From positions 1-64,000 of the forward strand of contig JALWYQ010000010.1 in assembly GCA_027078365.1 (NCBI GenBank): DNA of 64,000 nt, read 5' to 3'. The notes beneath the pieces are model-generated. The model was given only the letters and a program-made list of their open reading frames with translations, had not been told where the DNA came from and ran no database searches. Every line of letters begins with the position of its first letter. The stretch's first letter is position 1. Shown here one piece after another: positions 18,819 through 28,269 of this stretch. Made by a program: the position numbers and the translations under genes. The stretch comes from Phycisphaerae bacterium (GTDB taxonomy: Bacteria > Planctomycetota > Phycisphaerae > Sedimentisphaerales > Sedimentisphaeraceae).

Positions 18819-19682
18819 CTAGCTAAGAGATGGCAAACTACTACTTCTAGACTTAACAATCTTGGCGTAAGCATCTTCAAATAATCTAGTAACAGGACCA
18901 ACTTTTGCGTTGCTTATCACAGCAGAGTCAAATTCGACTACACCGAGGATATCTCTTGTAGTAACTCCCAAAAAGAGCTCATCAGCACTTCTAGCTTCAT
19001 CAAGGGTAAGTGGTCTCTCAATAAAATTTACCCCTAAATCTCTAGCTATAAGCTTCACATATTTCCTAGTAACGCTCGATAAAATCTCGGGGCCAAGAGG
19101 TCGTGTAATTACGCAACCATCAATAACCGCAAAGAAGGCGGAACTAGAGCCTTCTGTAATATTCCCATCACTATCAAAAAGAATGGCTTCGAAACAATTC
19201 TTTTCGTGTGCTTTTCTTTTTGCCATTACATTGGGTAACAAATTCAGAGATTTAATGTCGCAACGTTTCCATCGAAGATCTTGGTGACTACATACACTCA
19301 CCCCAGTTTTCTTAATAGGATCAGGTGAAATCAAATTCGTAATCGTTAAGAAGAAATTATGCTCAATATTACTATCCCAATCGTGGCTGCGCAGGGCTGA
19401 ACCGCGAGTAATATGAAAATAAATCATGCAATCATCGATATTCGCTTGATCAAAAGCATAGATTATTTTCCTTCGAATAGCTTCTATATCAACTCCCGTT
19501 ATACCTATTTCGCGCAAACTATACTCAAATCTAGCGATATGATCATCAAAGGCAAAAATATGACCTGAATAACTGCGCATTACATCATAAACCCCATCAC
19601 CAAAAAAAGTACCTCTATCAAGATAAGCAGGATTTAATTCGTCTAGGGGAATTATCTTCTCTTGTACTACTGCAAGTTCCAT
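18819..19682 (-). CDS. dat: D-amino-acid aminotransferase (class IV)
   Basis: PLP enzyme interconverting D-alanine and D-glutamate with keto acids. Residues around DRGTFFGDGVYDVMR, then SLNLLPNVMAKRKAHE (the lysine of NVMAK is the likely Schiff-base residue), then GNITEGSSSAFFAV, follow Bacillus D-amino-acid transaminase more closely than IlvE or PabC. That reading fits a cell-wall role, with mur/ddl genes 2-6 kb away but not in the same operon. A branched-chain aminotransferase is the main alternative. 287 aa, normal length. Confidence 0.75.
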   Translation of the reverse strand: MELAVVQEKIIPLDELNPAYLDRGTFFGDGVYDVMRSYSGHIFAFDDHIARFEYSLREIGITGVDIEAIRRKIIYAFDQANIDDCMIYFHITRGSALRSHDWDSNIEHNFFLTITNLISPDPIKKTGVSVCSHQDLRWKRCDIKSLNLLPNVMAKRKAHEKNCFEAILFDSDGNITEGSSSAFFAVIDGCVITRPLGPEILSSVTRKYVKLIARDLGVNFIERPLTLDEARSADELFLGVTTRDILGVVEFDSAVISNAKVGPVTRLFEDAYAKIVKSRSSSLPSLS

Positions 19683-19973
19683 TAACTATTTTCTCCGATG
19701 GGAGCTCGTATAGATGCAATCTGTAAAAGACGCCAAGGCTATAAAACCAAAAACCTTGCCGGCTAATATACTAAACCTACATATTACTTGTATTTATTTA
19801 TTTTACGAGTAATATTTAGTTTCAATATCGGATTATCCGCGTTTCTGGCTTTAGATATGGCAAAACAGCCACTTTATTTGATTTTAATGCTCTTTTTCTC
19901 AAAATAAACTTTACATATCGGCCATTAATCCGTAGAATGCGACGTCTAATTGAACGTAAGACAGGAGAAACAC

Positions 19974-20303
19974 ATGTACGCAATAGTTGAACAAGGTGGT
20001 AAACAATATAAAGTGTCACAAGGTGACGTTATCGAGATTGATCTAGTTGATATTGCTGATGATGCAAAGTCTATAGAGATAAACAAAGTGCTATTCGTTA
20101 ACAATGGTAGCGAAATCAAGGTTGGCAAGCCATATCTTGATGGGGCAAAAGTTGTAGCTAAACTAAACATCGTTGGCGAAGATGCTGTTGTAAAGGGGCC
20201 AAAACTTTACCCAGCACAATTCCGTAGGCGCAAAAACAGCAGACGCAGAATTGGTCACAGACAAAAGTACATTCAAGTTATCATCGATAAAATCGAAGCA
20301 TAA
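19974..20303 (+). CDS. rplU: 50S ribosomal protein L21
   Basis: 109 aa, with the family start MYAIVEQGGKQYKVSQGD and end KRRKNSRRRIGHRQKYIQV. The ATG at 19974 has AGGAG seven bases upstream; the earlier start in the track only adds leader sequence. In most bacteria rpmA (L27) follows directly; here a terminator follows, so rplU is a single-gene unit and rpmA lies elsewhere. Confidence 0.97.
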   Translation: MYAIVEQGGKQYKVSQGDVIEIDLVDIADDAKSIEINKVLFVNNGSEIKVGKPYLDGAKVVAKLNIVGEDAVVKGPKLYPAQFRRRKNSRRRIGHRQKYIQVIIDKIEA

Positions 20304-20325
20304 CTCTTTCGATATGTAAAAAAAG

Positions 20326-20351
20326 AGCCTGAATTATTTCAGGCTTTTTTT
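20326..20351 (+). terminator. Terminator of rplU
   Basis: Stem AGCCTGAA/TTCAGGCT, loop TTAT, followed by seven T and then ATGCGC. Confidence 0.88.
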
Positions 20352-20397
20352 ATGCGCATAAAAAAAGTACCCAGCTACATTTAAAAAACCGAGTACT
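20352..20397 (-). terminator. Terminator of the LuxR-type gene, facing the rplU terminator
   Basis: On the minus strand the stem AGTACTC/GGGTACT (one G-T pair) is followed by seven T and ATGCGCAT. The ATGCGCAT is a palindrome shared with the T-tract end of the rplU terminator, so the two units end tail to tail on the same eight bases. Confidence 0.65.
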
Positions 20398-20412
20398 CTT
20401 AAGTATATCGTT

Positions 20413-20826
20413 TTACTGTAAATCTTCTCCCGACGAAGCGGTTTGATAGTGGATGCTTTCTCTTGAAGTGTCTGTTTTGATTTCCTGTATTCTTATAGGA
20501 GGCTCAGGCTTGGCGATAACAGGGGAATGTTTTACGGCATCTTCAATAAACTGTAATAGTAAACCTATCTTATTTCTAACTCTTACTCTGCGATAGATAT
20601 TACGCAAATGCGTCTTAACTGTACCAGGCCTCATCGAAAGTTTCTCTGCAATATCTTCATTAGAAACACCCTGACATACATATCTAGCGACTTGTCTTTC
20701 TTTAGGTGTCATGTGATACAACTTTTGCAAGTAGTTCCACTGTTTGTCGTTGATAAGTGAGAGCCGAGAATAATTTTGGAAATCTCTCTTTTCAGATATT
20801 TGTCCACCTTGGTCAAAATCGTTCAT
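20413..20826 (-). CDS. LuxR/GerE-type HTH transcriptional regulator, no receiver domain
   Basis: 137 aa. Residues about 45-105 (MTPKERQVARYVCQGVSNEDIAEKLSM, then GTVKTHLRNIYRRV) are a GerE helix-turn-helix. There is no receiver, PAS or autoinducer domain, and the flanks look disordered. The ATG at 20826 has GGGAG six bases upstream. It has its own strong promoter and terminator. Targets and signal cannot be guessed from context. Confidence 0.85.
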   Translation of the reverse strand: MNDFDQGGQISEKRDFQNYSRLSLINDKQWNYLQKLYHMTPKERQVARYVCQGVSNEDIAEKLSMRPGTVKTHLRNIYRRVRVRNKIGLLLQFIEDAVKHSPVIAKPEPPIRIQEIKTDTSRESIHYQTASSGEDLQ

Positions 20827-20927
20827 GTTTTTTCTCCCTTGCAATATACTACCCGTTTATTTTCTCAGGTATTACACGAGCCCCTCCCCAAACAGTGCAA
20901 TGCCGCCCAATACAATAACGCAATTAT

Positions 20928-20956
20928 AGTATATTGCGAAATTAAGGTATTATCAA
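20928..20956 (-). promoter_or_regulatory. Sigma-70 promoter for the LuxR-type gene
   Basis: On the minus strand: TTGATA, a 17-bp spacer and TATACT, about 100 bp before the chosen ATG. Confidence 0.6.
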
Positions 20957-21045
20957 CTAATCAAATGAAAATATTTCAAAAAAACCAACATAAACACCCT
21001 TTTTATCGGAATTTGACCGTCTCAGCCTTTTCGTTTCAGGTACTA

Positions 21046-22509
21046 TCAGCTAAGTTTTTTAGCAAGTATGCCACTAACAACCTTAGGGTTTGCCTGACCT
21101 TTCGTCTTTTGCATTACCTGCCCCATCAGGAATCCTCTACTTTTCTTTTCTTTCTTACTACCAGCTCTAGCATCCTCAACAGCCTGTGGATTTTCCGCAA
21201 AAACTTGCTCAACTATCGCCTCAAGCTCGGCCGTATCACTCTTTTGTATTAGATTAAATTTCTCTGCCAAGACCATAGGATCTTCGTCGCTCTCAACCAT
21301 CTTAGAAATCAGACTAGTAGCAGCAGATGCATTGATATCACCATCAGAGACCATCTGAGATAGCTTAGCCAATTTCTTTGCTTCAATGCCAAGATCAACA
21401 AAACTCTTACCCGCTTCATTTGCCAATTTCAAACCTGTTTGAGTAATAAAATTGCAAACTCGCTTGGCATCACCACCGGCTTCTATGGCCTCTTCAAAAT
21501 ACTCAGCCATGGAGCGTTCACTCGTGAGAACTCCTGCATCGTACTCACTAAGACCATACTTGGATATAAACTTGCGTTCTTTAGCTAAAGGAAGTTCAAC
21601 CATTCTGCTCTTAATTTGCTCAAACCAAGCATCATCAAGAACCACGGGAACTAAATCTGGATCTGGAAAATAACGATAGTCATTTGCCGCTTCCTTACTT
21701 CTCTGATGAACAGTAATCTCTCGGTCTGCGTCCCAACCTCGAGTAGTTTTTGGAACCTGCCCCATACCCTTCCGAGTCTCTAGATATTCTTCGAGTTGTC
21801 TATTTGTTTCGTAGTCAACGCTACGTTCAAGTGCACGGAAACTATTGAGATTTTTAATTTCTGCAATAGCTGTCTTAAACTCTTTACCATCAATCTCGCC
21901 TACGAGGTTGATGTTTGGTTCAAATCTCATATGCCCCTTCTGCATATCAGCTTCGGAAACACCTAGATACCGTACTATCCTCTGCAGCTGCTGTGCGAGA
22001 GAACGCACCTCACGACCATTTCTAAGGTCTGGCTCTGTTACTATCTCAAGAAGTGGAGTTCCTGCCCTATTCAAATCAACCTGCGAGTAATTACCAGTTG
22101 CATGAGAGTTCTTGCCGGCATCCTCTTCTAGATGCGCACGCAATATCCTAACCTTCTTAGTCTCACCACCATCAGTAGGAATCTCAATATAGCCATTCTC
22201 ACTCATAGGGAGATCGTACTGACTTATTTGGTAGTTTTTTGGCAAATCAGGATAATAGTAGCTCTTTCTATCCCATTTTGTAAAACGAGCAATATTACAG
22301 TTTAACGCAAGGGCTGCTAGTACAGAAAATTCATAGGCCTTTTTATTCATCACTGGCAAAACACCTGGCATCCCCAAACATACAGGGCAAACGCGTGTAT
22401 TAGCTTCACCACCAAAACCGGTAGGACAACTACAAAACATCTTAGTTTTAGTCTTGAGCTGAACGTGAATTTCTAACCCGATCAGAGTTTTATACTTTAT
22501 ATTAGCCAT
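21046..22509 (-). CDS. gatB: Asp-tRNA(Asn)/Glu-tRNA(Gln) amidotransferase subunit B
   Basis: The tRNA-binding/kinase subunit of GatCAB, which corrects Glu-tRNA(Gln) and Asp-tRNA(Asn). Motifs: YKTLIGLEIHVQL, the zinc cysteines MFCSCPTGF and CPVCLGMPGVLPVMN, YYYPDLPKNYQISQYD, AGTPLLEIVTEP, and the C-terminal GatB/Yqey domain with KSRGFLMGQVMQKTKGQANP. 487 aa. Last gene of gatC-gatA-gatB. Confidence 0.97.
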   Translation of the reverse strand: MANIKYKTLIGLEIHVQLKTKTKMFCSCPTGFGGEANTRVCPVCLGMPGVLPVMNKKAYEFSVLAALALNCNIARFTKWDRKSYYYPDLPKNYQISQYDLPMSENGYIEIPTDGGETKKVRILRAHLEEDAGKNSHATGNYSQVDLNRAGTPLLEIVTEPDLRNGREVRSLAQQLQRIVRYLGVSEADMQKGHMRFEPNINLVGEIDGKEFKTAIAEIKNLNSFRALERSVDYETNRQLEEYLETRKGMGQVPKTTRGWDADREITVHQRSKEAANDYRYFPDPDLVPVVLDDAWFEQIKSRMVELPLAKERKFISKYGLSEYDAGVLTSERSMAEYFEEAIEAGGDAKRVCNFITQTGLKLANEAGKSFVDLGIEAKKLAKLSQMVSDGDINASAATSLISKMVESDEDPMVLAEKFNLIQKSDTAELEAIVEQVFAENPQAVEDARAGSKKEKKSRGFLMGQVMQKTKGQANPKVVSGILAKKLS

Positions 22510-22515
22510 ATTAAA

Positions 22516-23994
22516 TCAATCCAAAATTGCAGGTTTTCTATATTCAATTCCCGAATTTACTTCATACATTCTTGCCACTCTAAGAAGTTTATCCTCTTGG
22601 AACGAAGGACCAAGAATTTGAAGCCCAATTGGCATACCATCCTTATCAAAACCACAAGGAACGCTCACCGCAGGCACACCAGATAGGTTTGCAGCGATTG
22701 TGTAAATATCTGCCATGTACATCTCAAGAGGGTCTTGAGTCTTCTCACCAACTTTAAATGCTGTAGTAGGGGAGACTGGCATGATAATACAATCCGCCTT
22801 TTCGAATGCTTGCGTAAAATCTTGACGTATAAGATTTCTAACTTTCAAGGCCTTTAGATAGTAGGCATCGTAGTAGCCGCTACTTAGGGCGTAAGTACCC
22901 AGCATTATCCTACGTTTAACCTCTTGGCCAAAACCTTCCTCGCGTGATTTTGAGTAAACACCCATATAATCTTTAATATCATCACTTCGATGTCCATAGC
23001 GAACACCATCAAATCGAGCAAGGTTGCTTGAGGCTTCTGCTGTTGCGACAATGTAGTACGTAGCTATCGCATACTCAAAATGCGGCATACTTATCTCTAC
23101 AATCTCAGCACCTTGCCTCTTGTAAACCTCAATAGAACTATTTATTGCCGCAGCAACTTCATCGCTTGCTGATTCTATAAATTCCGGCACAATTGCAATC
23201 TTTAACCCGTCAATAGGTGTATCAAGCTCACCAAGATAATCTTTAGCTGGAGCGATAGATTCATCTACACATGTCGAGTCTCTCTCATCATCGCCAGCTA
23301 TGACATTTAGCATTAAAGCAGCGTCGGTTACATCTTTGGATAGAGGACCTATCTGGTCAAGACTAGAGCCGTAAGCAACAAGCCCCCATCTCGAAACCCT
23401 TCCGTAAGTTGGCTTTAATCCAACAACACCACAAAAACTCGCCGGCTGACGGATTGAACCTCCTGTATCGGAACCTAGAGAAGCAAAGCACATCTGCGCT
23501 GCCACCGCAGCTGCCGAGCCTCCACTACTACCGCCGGGAACGCAGTCAAGATTCCAAGGATTGTAAGTTTGCTTAATACCAGAATTCTCCGTACTAGAGC
23601 CCATCGCAAACTCATCCATATTCAGTTTGCCAATAACAATCGCACCTGCATCGATAAGCTTGCTAACTGCTGTTGCCGTATAAGGAGCCTTGAAATCTGC
23701 TAATATCTTAGATGCACAACTAGTTGTACCGAACTCAGTAGCCATATTATCCTTTACAGCCACAGGAACTCCTGCAAGTAAGCCCGGATTCTCTCCATTG
23801 GCAATACGTTTATCTATTTTGGCCGCCTCATCTAGAGCTCTATCTTTATCCAGAGAAACATAGGCACCAACCTTAGGCTCAACCTTTTCTATGTTATTAA
23901 AAACAGCCTCAACAGCCTCAACACTAGTGATTTCTCTCGCAAGAATCTTGTCACGAAGCTGCTTACAACTCAATGATAGTATGTTATCGCTCAT
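22516..23994 (-). CDS. gatA: Asp-tRNA(Asn)/Glu-tRNA(Gln) amidotransferase subunit A
   Basis: The amidase subunit that releases ammonia from glutamine. Amidase signature with the Ser-cisSer-Lys triad: GVPVAVKDN (Lys), GGSSGGSAAAVAAQM and GSDTGGSIRQPASFCG (Ser residues), followed by KPTYGRVSRWGLVAYGSSLDQIGP. 492 aa, normal. It lies between gatC and gatB, six bases from gatB. Confidence 0.97.
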   Translation of the reverse strand: MSDNILSLSCKQLRDKILAREITSVEAVEAVFNNIEKVEPKVGAYVSLDKDRALDEAAKIDKRIANGENPGLLAGVPVAVKDNMATEFGTTSCASKILADFKAPYTATAVSKLIDAGAIVIGKLNMDEFAMGSSTENSGIKQTYNPWNLDCVPGGSSGGSAAAVAAQMCFASLGSDTGGSIRQPASFCGVVGLKPTYGRVSRWGLVAYGSSLDQIGPLSKDVTDAALMLNVIAGDDERDSTCVDESIAPAKDYLGELDTPIDGLKIAIVPEFIESASDEVAAAINSSIEVYKRQGAEIVEISMPHFEYAIATYYIVATAEASSNLARFDGVRYGHRSDDIKDYMGVYSKSREEGFGQEVKRRIMLGTYALSSGYYDAYYLKALKVRNLIRQDFTQAFEKADCIIMPVSPTTAFKVGEKTQDPLEMYMADIYTIAANLSGVPAVSVPCGFDKDGMPIGLQILGPSFQEDKLLRVARMYEVNSGIEYRKPAILD

Positions 23995-24012
23995 AAGTTT
24001 TAGATTTCCTTT

Positions 24013-24321
24013 TTAAGCGTTAGAATTGTCATCAAGAATTTTTGGAACTATAAAGAATTCGCCATCAGTATCAGGCGCATTGCTAAGGGCTTCGTCTCTA
24101 GAGAGGCATTCACGAGGAATGTCTTCCCTAAAAACATTCTTGATAGGAAGTGAATGCGCCAATGGCTCTACATCATCGGTATCAAGTTCATCAAGCTTTT
24201 CTATATACTCAAGTATCGAGCTAAGCTGAGTTGCGAACTCCTCAACTTCATTATCGCAAAGTTCAAGCCTAGCAAGCAAGGCAACTTCTCTAACCTCATC
24301 ATAGTCTAATTTCTTTGTCAT
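24013..24321 (-). CDS. gatC: Asp-tRNA(Asn)/Glu-tRNA(Gln) amidotransferase subunit C
   Basis: Small subunit that stabilises GatA and GatB. About 102 aa from the ATG at 24321 (MTKKLDYDEVREVALLARLEL), which fits the family start; the track start adds 13 unlikely residues. EEFATQLSSILEYIEKLDELDTDDVEPL and the C-terminal FFIVPKIL are conserved. First gene of the gatCAB operon. Because no glnS gene is seen, the indirect Gln/Asn charging route is probably used. Confidence 0.95.
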   Translation of the reverse strand: MTKKLDYDEVREVALLARLELCDNEVEEFATQLSSILEYIEKLDELDTDDVEPLAHSLPIKNVFREDIPRECLSRDEALSNAPDTDGEFFIVPKILDDNSNA

Positions 24322-24359
24322 AGCTTTTCTCACAAAATTGGAAGAATTCCTAGAAATCA

Positions 24360-24391
24360 ATAAAAAAAGCGAGACTTTAACAGCCTCGCTT
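24360..24391 (-). terminator. Terminator of rpmB
   Basis: Stem AAGCGAG/CTCGCTT with an 11-base loop and a seven-base T-run on the minus strand. It separates rpmB from gatCAB. Confidence 0.82.
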
Positions 24392-24436
24392 GTTTAATTC
24401 TAAAGATAACACAACTCTCACCAAACTAATAGATTC

Positions 24437-24703
24437 TTAGTTAGCTGCATCCTGAGCTGGTTTCCAGTTGCGTTTTGGTGGTTTGACAACCATACCATTC
24501 TTGATTGCCCTAGCAGAGACGTTTATTCTAACAACAGCGCCATCTACAACCGCACGAACGCGTTGGATATTCGGCTTAAACTTTCTTTTACTCACTCCAC
24601 GAATATTTAGACCGATACCACCTACTTTTTTAGCCTTACCACTTCTAACGATGCTACGACCAGCAGTGGTTCTTCTGCCTGTAAAATAACAAACTCTTGA
24701 CAT
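24437..24703 (-). CDS. rpmB: 50S ribosomal protein L28
   Basis: 88 aa. Family start MSRVCYFTGRRTTAG, then SKRKFKPNIQRVRAVVDG and VSARAIKNGMVVKPPKRNW. Monocistronic between hflC and gatC, with a terminator behind it. The C-terminal tail KPAQDAAN is slightly longer than in many L28 proteins. Confidence 0.96.
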   Translation of the reverse strand: MSRVCYFTGRRTTAGRSIVRSGKAKKVGGIGLNIRGVSKRKFKPNIQRVRAVVDGAVVRINVSARAIKNGMVVKPPKRNWKPAQDAAN

Positions 24704-24863
24704 ATCTATAACTCCCGAAAGAATTCCTTCGAATCATATAACTTTTTCAAGCCAACCTTTAAAGCCTTACAAATATACTCACTAAAGCGTATATTGCAAG
24801 AACAAATACCTTTTTTAACCAAAAAAACAGAAAATACCTACAGTCCATCGCACAAGAGAACAT

Positions 24864-25808
24864 TTAGTCTTTAGATGTGTTGTCGTCTGTCAAATATTTA
24901 AGATACTGCGAACTAGTAGATAAAATTAGTGTGCTAGAAGCAGTCAAACTCTTTTCGTAGCTGTCCAAACTACGTGAGAACGCATAAAACTCAGGATCCT
25001 TTGAATAGGCTTGAGCGTAGATCTTGGTCGCCTCTGCATCTGCTTGCCCCTTGATCTCCTGACTCTTGCGATAAGCTTCAGAGAGAATCCTCTTCTTCTC
25101 GTTCTCAATCTCACCACGAACCTTCATCATCTCACCTTTACCTTCAGAGAGGTACTTCTCTGCAACGCGCAGACGCTCTTCCCTCATCCTACCGTACACT
25201 TTTCTACGCACCTGCTCAACGTAATTAAGCCTTTTAATCCTAACATCTATGAGCTTTATGCCATAATCCTTGACAGATTTCTCGGAATCTTCAAAGATAT
25301 TCTTCTCTATAACACTTCTACCCTTAGTAACCTTTACAAGCTCATCACCCCTCTCGCCTTCGACATCTATCTTCATAATCATCTCTCGGCTAGAATCACG
25401 CACCGTTTCGATTAGGTCGTTATTACTAATTTGATCCCTAACTGATGCATCAACAATGTCGTCAAGCTTCTTTAGAGCCCTGCTTTGCGTACGCAGTGTC
25501 TTAAAGAACTTTAGCGGATCCTCAATCTGCCAACGCGCATAGGTATCAACTTCAATATACCTCTTTTCACGGGTAGGGACTTGAGATGGATTACCATCCC
25601 ATATCAGAACCCTTTTATCAAAACGATTTATAGTCTCGATGAAAGGAATCTTAAACTTTAGTCCTGCATCTTTTACGATTCTCTTAAATTCGCCAAACTG
25701 AGTTACAACAACCTGCTGCGTCTCAGGCACAACGTAGAAGAAAGATTTTCCAACAATTACGACAATTGCTACTATCAGTACAATAGTTGTTAGTGCTTTA
25801 TTTTTCAT
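24864..25808 (-). CDS. hflC: SPFH-domain membrane protein HflC
   Basis: One N-terminal membrane helix (LTTIVLIVAIVVIVGKSFF), then the band-7/SPFH domain (VPETQQVVVTQFGEFKRI, DTYARWQIEDPLKFF), a long charged coiled coil (KVYGRMREERLRVAEKYLSEGKGE) and the HflC signature KIYAQAYSKDPEFYAFSRSLDSYEK. HflC with HflK forms the cage around the FtsH protease and tunes membrane protein turnover. It starts one base after the hflK stop, so the pair is translationally coupled. ftsH is not nearby. Confidence 0.93.
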   Translation of the reverse strand: MKNKALTTIVLIVAIVVIVGKSFFYVVPETQQVVVTQFGEFKRIVKDAGLKFKIPFIETINRFDKRVLIWDGNPSQVPTREKRYIEVDTYARWQIEDPLKFFKTLRTQSRALKKLDDIVDASVRDQISNNDLIETVRDSSREMIMKIDVEGERGDELVKVTKGRSVIEKNIFEDSEKSVKDYGIKLIDVRIKRLNYVEQVRRKVYGRMREERLRVAEKYLSEGKGEMMKVRGEIENEKKRILSEAYRKSQEIKGQADAEATKIYAQAYSKDPEFYAFSRSLDSYEKSLTASSTLILSTSSQYLKYLTDDNTSKD

Positions 25809-25809
25809 C

Positions 25810-26787
25810 TTATTTCTCCCCCAAATTCATCAATGGCAACAATCCCTTAATCTGCTCATCTACAATATATTTCTTCTTAATTTTAGGGAGCACTCTATTC
25901 ATAGTCTCAAGATACATACGTTTGCGTGTTACATCCTTGCTATTTTTATACTCCTGCCAAACCTGAATAAACCTACTCGCATCACCCTTAGCTGTATTTA
26001 CCCTATCAACAGCATAGGCCTGCGCCTGTTCGACCATCTGTAAGGCTTGTCCTTTAGCTTTTGGAATAACCTGATTGTACTCTTTCCTCGCTTCGTTAAC
26101 CATCCTCTCTTTATCCTGTTGAGCGGAGTTAACTTCATTAAACGCACTCTTAACACTATCAGGAGGGTTAACATCGCGTAGTCTAATCTTTTCGATGCTA
26201 ATTCCTGTTTCATACGCATCCATATGCTCTTGCATCAAGCGTTCTGCTTCGTAGTTAATTTGACTACGCCTCTCTGTAAGAACCTCATCAACAGAAGAGT
26301 CTCCAACAACCTTACGCATAACCGACTCAGCCACATCTCTAATCATTTTCACTTTTCGCTGCTCACCAACGTGGAACAGAAAAGCCTTTGGATCAGCGAC
26401 TCTATATTGAACAATCCACTCAACATCAGCAATACTAAGATCACCGCAAAGCATTAGAGACTCTTTAGTGTATCTAGATTTGTCGGTTGAATAGCGAGTC
26501 TTGACTCCGGCAGACAGCGTGCGAAAACCAAACTCCTCCGTCTCAATATTTGTAACTCCAACCTTATAGACAGTCTCAATACCCATTGGCCACTTAAACC
26601 GAAGCCCTGGGTCTGTGATTCTGTTAAATTTACCAAACAGCAAGACCACACCCTTTTCATCGGTGTTGACTGTATAGTAACAGGTTGATATTAAACTGAT
26701 TACAACAATCACCAGCACTCCAACAATAACTAAATTCACCATAGCCGTTGGATCTACTTGCTTGTAATTTACATGATGAGAATCCAT
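25810..26787 (-). CDS. hflK: SPFH-domain membrane protein HflK
   Basis: 325 aa: one membrane helix (MVNLVIVGVLVIVVISLISTCYY), an SPFH domain (TVNTDEKGVVLLFGKFNRI, DPGLRFKWPMGIETVYKV, GDLSIADVEWIVQYRV), the HflK motif RLRDVNPPDSVKSAFNEVNSAQQD and a coiled coil. Partner of HflC, encoded directly behind it. It lacks the Gly-rich N-terminal tail of E. coli HflK. It begins 13 bp after rluB. Confidence 0.93.
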   Translation of the reverse strand: MDSHHVNYKQVDPTAMVNLVIVGVLVIVVISLISTCYYTVNTDEKGVVLLFGKFNRITDPGLRFKWPMGIETVYKVGVTNIETEEFGFRTLSAGVKTRYSTDKSRYTKESLMLCGDLSIADVEWIVQYRVADPKAFLFHVGEQRKVKMIRDVAESVMRKVVGDSSVDEVLTERRSQINYEAERLMQEHMDAYETGISIEKIRLRDVNPPDSVKSAFNEVNSAQQDKERMVNEARKEYNQVIPKAKGQALQMVEQAQAYAVDRVNTAKGDASRFIQVWQEYKNSKDVTRKRMYLETMNRVLPKIKKKYIVDEQIKGLLPLMNLGEK

Positions 26788-26800
26788 ACAATAGCCTTTC

Positions 26801-27583
26801 TTATTTATTAGACTTTCTTGTTCTCTTCCTAACTGGCTTATTTGCTAGTTTCGGTTTTACTGCCGCAGTTTGGGTTGCACGCTTTAGATAAGATATCTGT
26901 TTAGGAGTTAATGGTTTAAAATTACCAACTCCAATTCCATGCAGGGTTATAACGCCAATTTTTGTACGCTTCAAGCGTTTAACCTTTAAGCCGACTCGCA
27001 GAAGCATTCTTCGAATCTGACGATTTCGCCCCTGTCTGATAGTCATTTCCAGAAGCGATTCATCCGGACCACGTTTAAGTACCTTGATACTACTGCGTTC
27101 GGTCTTGCCTTCACTGAGCCAAACACCTCGCTTGAGTTTCTCAAGTGACTCTGGACCAATACTACCCTTAACTAACACCTCGTATGTCTTAGGCAATTCG
27201 TATCTCGGGTGCGTCAACCTATTGGCCAATTCGTTATCGTTGGTAAGGATAATCGCTCCAGTGGTATCTGCATCAAGCCTGCCGACACAAAACAAACGCT
27301 CTTTGACAGGAATCATATCAACAGCAATTTTTCTGCCTTGGGGGTCAGAATTTGTGCATATAACACCGCGAGGCTTATTAAGAAGGAAATAAACCTTCTT
27401 TTCTGCCTGAATCCGTTTGCCATGCACAGTAATAACATCCACATCCGGATCGGCAAAGGCTGGAAGCGTGTCAACAACCTTTCGATTTACGCGAACTACA
27501 CCTTCTAAGATTAACTCTTCACACTTACGACGTGAGGCAACACCTGCTGCTGCCAAGATTCTTTGCAATCTATTTTTTGCCAT
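26801..27583 (-). CDS. rluB: RsuA/RluB-family rRNA pseudouridine synthase
   Basis: An S4 domain at the N-terminus (RLQRILAAAGVASRRKCEELI) is followed by the catalytic domain with GRLDADTTGAIILTNDNELANRLTHPR (the Asp of GRLDADT is the nucleophile) and RQGRNRQIRRML. The family modifies 23S (RluB) or 16S (RsuA) rRNA; the S4 start and short length favour RluB, but not decisively. The ATG at 27583 has GGAG five bases upstream. The C-terminus is a basic tail (KPVRKRTRKSNK) that may add RNA affinity. Confidence 0.88.
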   Translation of the reverse strand: MAKNRLQRILAAAGVASRRKCEELILEGVVRVNRKVVDTLPAFADPDVDVITVHGKRIQAEKKVYFLLNKPRGVICTNSDPQGRKIAVDMIPVKERLFCVGRLDADTTGAIILTNDNELANRLTHPRYELPKTYEVLVKGSIGPESLEKLKRGVWLSEGKTERSSIKVLKRGPDESLLEMTIRQGRNRQIRRMLLRVGLKVKRLKRTKIGVITLHGIGVGNFKPLTPKQISYLKRATQTAAVKPKLANKPVRKRTRKSNK

Positions 27584-27812
27584 CTTTTCTCCGCTGGGCC
27601 TGATCTCACACCGGGCCAACCAATACTCTCATTAATTTGCGCAGATAATAGTCACAATATAAACATGGGTCAAGTTAAATATGCTGGTTCTTAGAATAAC
27701 TGTTTTAACGCCAGCGGCGCAAAGGGAATATGGAAAAAGTGGTTAGAAATCGTAAGTCATAGTTTTATTAACACTTGCAAGTTTTACCACAATTCCCTTT
27801 GAACTTTATGAA

Positions 27813-28268
27813 CTAAATCTTTATGTAATCACCTGTACTGCGCAGCACAATCCTGCGCTGACTCTGAGATTCATGATACAATTCTAATCGCAGAGGCTCT
27901 ACGCCCTTTAGCGACTGCTCAACCTTATCAGCCCACTCAATCAGAACTACAGAGTCTTCATAGCAGAGATCATCAAAACCCAACAATTCAAAGTCTCTGG
28001 GGCTATCAAGCCTGTAGGCGTCTATATGATAAAGATCAAGTCTGCCGCCTAGATATTCATTAACAAGTACGAATGTAGGACTACTAACACCGTCTTCGTA
28101 GCCATCATCACCTTGCATTGAAGAAGCAATCCCCTTTATCAGATGCGTCTTTCCTGCACCAAGATTGCCGACTAACGCTATCACCTCGCCACCCTTCAAC
28201 TGAGAGCCTATTTTCTTTCCAAGCTCAATAGTTTCCTCTGGTGAGTTTGTTATAACTTCAAAATCCAT
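27813..28268 (-). CDS. tsaE: tRNA t6A synthesis ATPase TsaE
   Basis: About 151 aa. The P-loop GNLGAGKTHLIKGIA lies near residues 34-48, with SSPTFVLVNEY, LYHIDAYRL and VVLIEWADKV following the YjeE/TsaE pattern. TsaE drives the TsaB-TsaD complex that makes t6A37 on ANN-decoding tRNAs. The ATG at 28268 overlaps the thiL stop, so expression is coupled. The track start at 28337 only adds hydrophobic out-of-family residues. Confidence 0.93.
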   Translation of the reverse strand: MDFEVITNSPEETIELGKKIGSQLKGGEVIALVGNLGAGKTHLIKGIASSMQGDDGYEDGVSSPTFVLVNEYLGGRLDLYHIDAYRLDSPRDFELLGFDDLCYEDSVVLIEWADKVEQSLKGVEPLRLELYHESQSQRRIVLRSTGDYIKI

Positions 28269-28269
28269 C

